A stretch of DNA of 64,000 nucleotides, taken from positions 54,811 through 118,810 of the forward strand of contig JBBQJV010000002.1 in NCBI GenBank assembly GCA_038326205.1, in the 5' to 3' direction. Below, one piece after another: positions 62,772 to 64,000 of this stretch. Source of the stretch: UBA7672 sp038326205 (GTDB taxonomy: Bacteria; Pseudomonadota; Alphaproteobacteria; Caulobacterales; Hyphomonadaceae). The first letter of the stretch is position 1, and each line of letters starts with the position of its first letter. The notes under the pieces were generated by a model. The model saw only the letters and a list, made by a program, of their open reading frames with translations, searched no databases and was not told the origin of the DNA. The position numbers and the translations under genes were made by a program.

Positions 62772-63035
62772 TCAGATCTCTCCGAGCGCCAGCAGATACG
62801 TGTCGAGAATGGCTTCGGCTTCTTCGCGTTCCTGGCGGTCGAGTTTTCGGATGCGGATGACGGCGCGGAGGGCCTTGGTGTCGTAGCCCATCGACTTAGC
62901 TTCCTGGTAGACGTCCTTGATCTGGCCGCCGACTTCCTTTTTTTCTTCCTCGAGCTTTTCGATCTTCATGACAGTCTGCTTGAGCTTGTCTTTTGCCGCC
63001 TGCGTGAGGGCGGCTGCTGCTGCGCCGTCGTCCAT
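62772..63035 (-). CDS. gapR: GapR family nucleoid-associated protein (DUF2312/UPF0335)
   Basis: The 87-residue product matches Caulobacter GapR: a coiled coil (LKQTVMKIEKLEEEKKEV), then IKDVYQEAKSMGYDTKAL, VIRIRKLDRQEREEAEAIL and the end YLLALGEI. GapR binds overtwisted AT-rich DNA ahead of forks and transcription and helps topoisomerases. Length and order match closely. GGGAG precedes the ATG at 63035. Confidence 0.93.
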   Translation of the reverse strand: MDDGAAAAALTQAAKDKLKQTVMKIEKLEEEKKEVGGQIKDVYQEAKSMGYDTKALRAVIRIRKLDRQEREEAEAILDTYLLALGEI

Positions 63036-63165
63036 CGTGTGATCTCCCGGAAGCGTTGTGAGGCGCACTTTACCGGGGTGGGCGAGCACATCCAACGACG
63101 CGCGCGTTGCAGGCGGTGATTCCCTGTGCATCAGCCTGTGGGAAAAATCTTAACGCCCCGAACCT

Positions 63166-63795
63166 TTAAAGCTCAGAACCGTTGACCGCGCGGTCGAGGC
63201 GTTTCTTACCCTGCACGGCGGCCTGCGCCATCGGGTGAATGGTCAGCGCCTTCTCATAGGCTTTCAGCGCAGCTTCGGGCCGGCCGATGGACTCGAAGAT
63301 CATTGCAAGACCGATCCAAGCGCCGAAATGGCGCGGCTCAAGCTTGATGGCGAATTCGAGATCGGCAATCGCCTCGTCGTACTTGCCGTCGTTGAAGAAC
63401 AGCACGGCGCGGCGGTTCCAGCCCTCTGCATAGTCGGGCAGGATCGCGATGGCCTTGTCGAAGGCGTCACGGGCGCCTGCAAGGTCTTCTTCCTGCTGGT
63501 ATTCGAGGCCGCGCTTCATCAGCGTGTCGACGGTGGCGCTGCCGGAGACAAGCCAGGCATCCCAGATCTCATCCTCGAGCGTGGCGGCTTCAGCTTCGCT
63601 CTTGGTGTCCTTGAGCTTGTCGAGCAGTTCCTGACTGAGGTTTTCCGGCCGGGACGCGGTAGCGGTTTCGTCAGAAGGCGCCGCCGTCTGTCCTGCCGTG
63701 CCGGGCGAAAACGACTTGTCGCCGCATGCCGCCAGCCCGGAGGCGGACAGGCACACGAATGCTGCTATGAGGGTAAAAATTACGGGAGGCGACAT
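63166..63795 (-). CDS. TPR-repeat lipoprotein
   Basis: The 209-residue product has a lipobox (GLAAC), a low-complexity linker, then about three tetratricopeptide units from residue 95 (DLAGARDAFDKAIAILPDY, KYDEAIADLEFAIKLEPRH, RPEAALKAYEKALTIHP). It probably serves as a protein-interaction scaffold at the envelope. The start is chosen from the signal peptide; the ribosome-binding site is weak. Confidence 0.9.
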   Translation of the reverse strand: MSPPVIFTLIAAFVCLSASGLAACGDKSFSPGTAGQTAAPSDETATASRPENLSQELLDKLKDTKSEAEAATLEDEIWDAWLVSGSATVDTLMKRGLEYQQEEDLAGARDAFDKAIAILPDYAEGWNRRAVLFFNDGKYDEAIADLEFAIKLEPRHFGAWIGLAMIFESIGRPEAALKAYEKALTIHPMAQAAVQGKKRLDRAVNGSEL

Positions 63796-63868
63796 GCGCC
63801 CACTATGCGGGCGCGGGCTCGGGCGGGCAAGCGCGGCCGACCGCAGCACCCTGCCCGGAACAGCAAAA

Positions 63869-63994
63869 TTAGCCCTGCTTCGCCTTGAAGCGCGGGTCCG
63901 TCTTGTTGATGACGTAGGTGCGGCCCTTGCGACGGACGACTTTGCAGTCGCGGTGGCGGCCCTTGAGCGATTTGAGAGAAGAGCGGACTTTCAT
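63869..63994 (-). CDS. rpmJ: 50S ribosomal protein L36
   Basis: The 41-residue product begins MKVRSSLKSLKGRHRDCKVV and continues RRKGRTYVINKTDPRFKA, the full L36 sequence. It has only one Cys (the zinc-free type of L36). It sits 6 bp from the window edge, so its promoter is outside. Confidence 0.97.
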   Translation of the reverse strand: MKVRSSLKSLKGRHRDCKVVRRKGRTYVINKTDPRFKAKQG

Positions 63995-64000
63995 GGGCGG

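Overview
The window is GC-rich, gene-dense alphaproteobacterial chromosome. It carries no rRNA, tRNA, CRISPR array, insertion sequence or phage gene that I could recognise. The ffh-rpsP-rimM cluster, a GapR-type nucleoid protein, a small heat-shock gene behind a ROSE-like leader, a CYP153-type P450, two PQQ-type soluble dehydrogenases and many lipoproteins point to an aerobic, free-living member of the Caulobacterales/Hyphomonadaceae. CtrA-like sites (TTAA-N7-TTAA with one mismatch) in two divergent promoters agree with this. The family assignment is inference; no species can be named.

Layout. 1-9.3 kb: end of a hybrid histidine kinase, then mixed metabolic and envelope genes (SGNH lipoprotein, GFA protein, HAD hydrolase, PEBP lipoprotein, sorbosone dehydrogenase-cytochrome c fusion, patatin, PQQ-type sugar dehydrogenase, DUF454). 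9.5-12.6 kb: two tandem serine beta-lactamase-like lipoproteins separated by repeats. 12.9-16 kb: pyruvate kinase converging on a TIR-membrane-SUMF1 protein. 16-25.9 kb: enoyl-CoA hydratase, a METTL20-like methyltransferase, VOC protein, priA and xerC (divergent), small lipoproteins, a frameshifted polysaccharide deacetylase, an amidase and an EamA transporter. 26-31.4 kb: noncoding DNA, a membrane-anchored unknown, a secreted methyltransferase, hsp20, then a GST-like protein and rhomboid protease in tandem. 31.5-35.1 kb: galE plus glycosyltransferase, then a degenerate GGDEF/EAL-like protein. 35.2-43 kb: small exported protein, membrane protein, acyl-CoA dehydrogenase, lipoprotein, formate-THF ligase, VOC protein, Tat amidase. 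43-47.4 kb: a second TIR-membrane protein with a protease-like C-terminus, a PIG-L deacetylase and the CYP153. 47.5-53.6 kb: a two-gene glycosyltransferase set converging on ffh, HTH-chorismate mutase, rpsP, GNAT and rimM. 53.9-64 kb: transglutaminase, Asp/Glu racemase-like protein, secreted unknown, DUF1194, diguanylate cyclase, purE-purK, C13 peptidase with a basic partner, gapR, TPR lipoprotein and rpmJ at the edge.

The most notable signals are these. PriA has lost three of the four cysteines of its second zinc site. A putative helix-turn-helix is fused to chorismate mutase inside the SRP/ribosomal operon. There are two separate membrane-anchored TIR proteins. A perfect 19-bp tandem duplication breaks a NodB deacetylase. 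A textbook ROSE-like hairpin covers the hsp20 ribosome-binding site. One protein looks like a degenerate cyclic-di-GMP receptor or enzyme. Many short hairpin repeats sit between genes; two share modules across about 50 kb. All function calls rest on motif reading; no database search was run.
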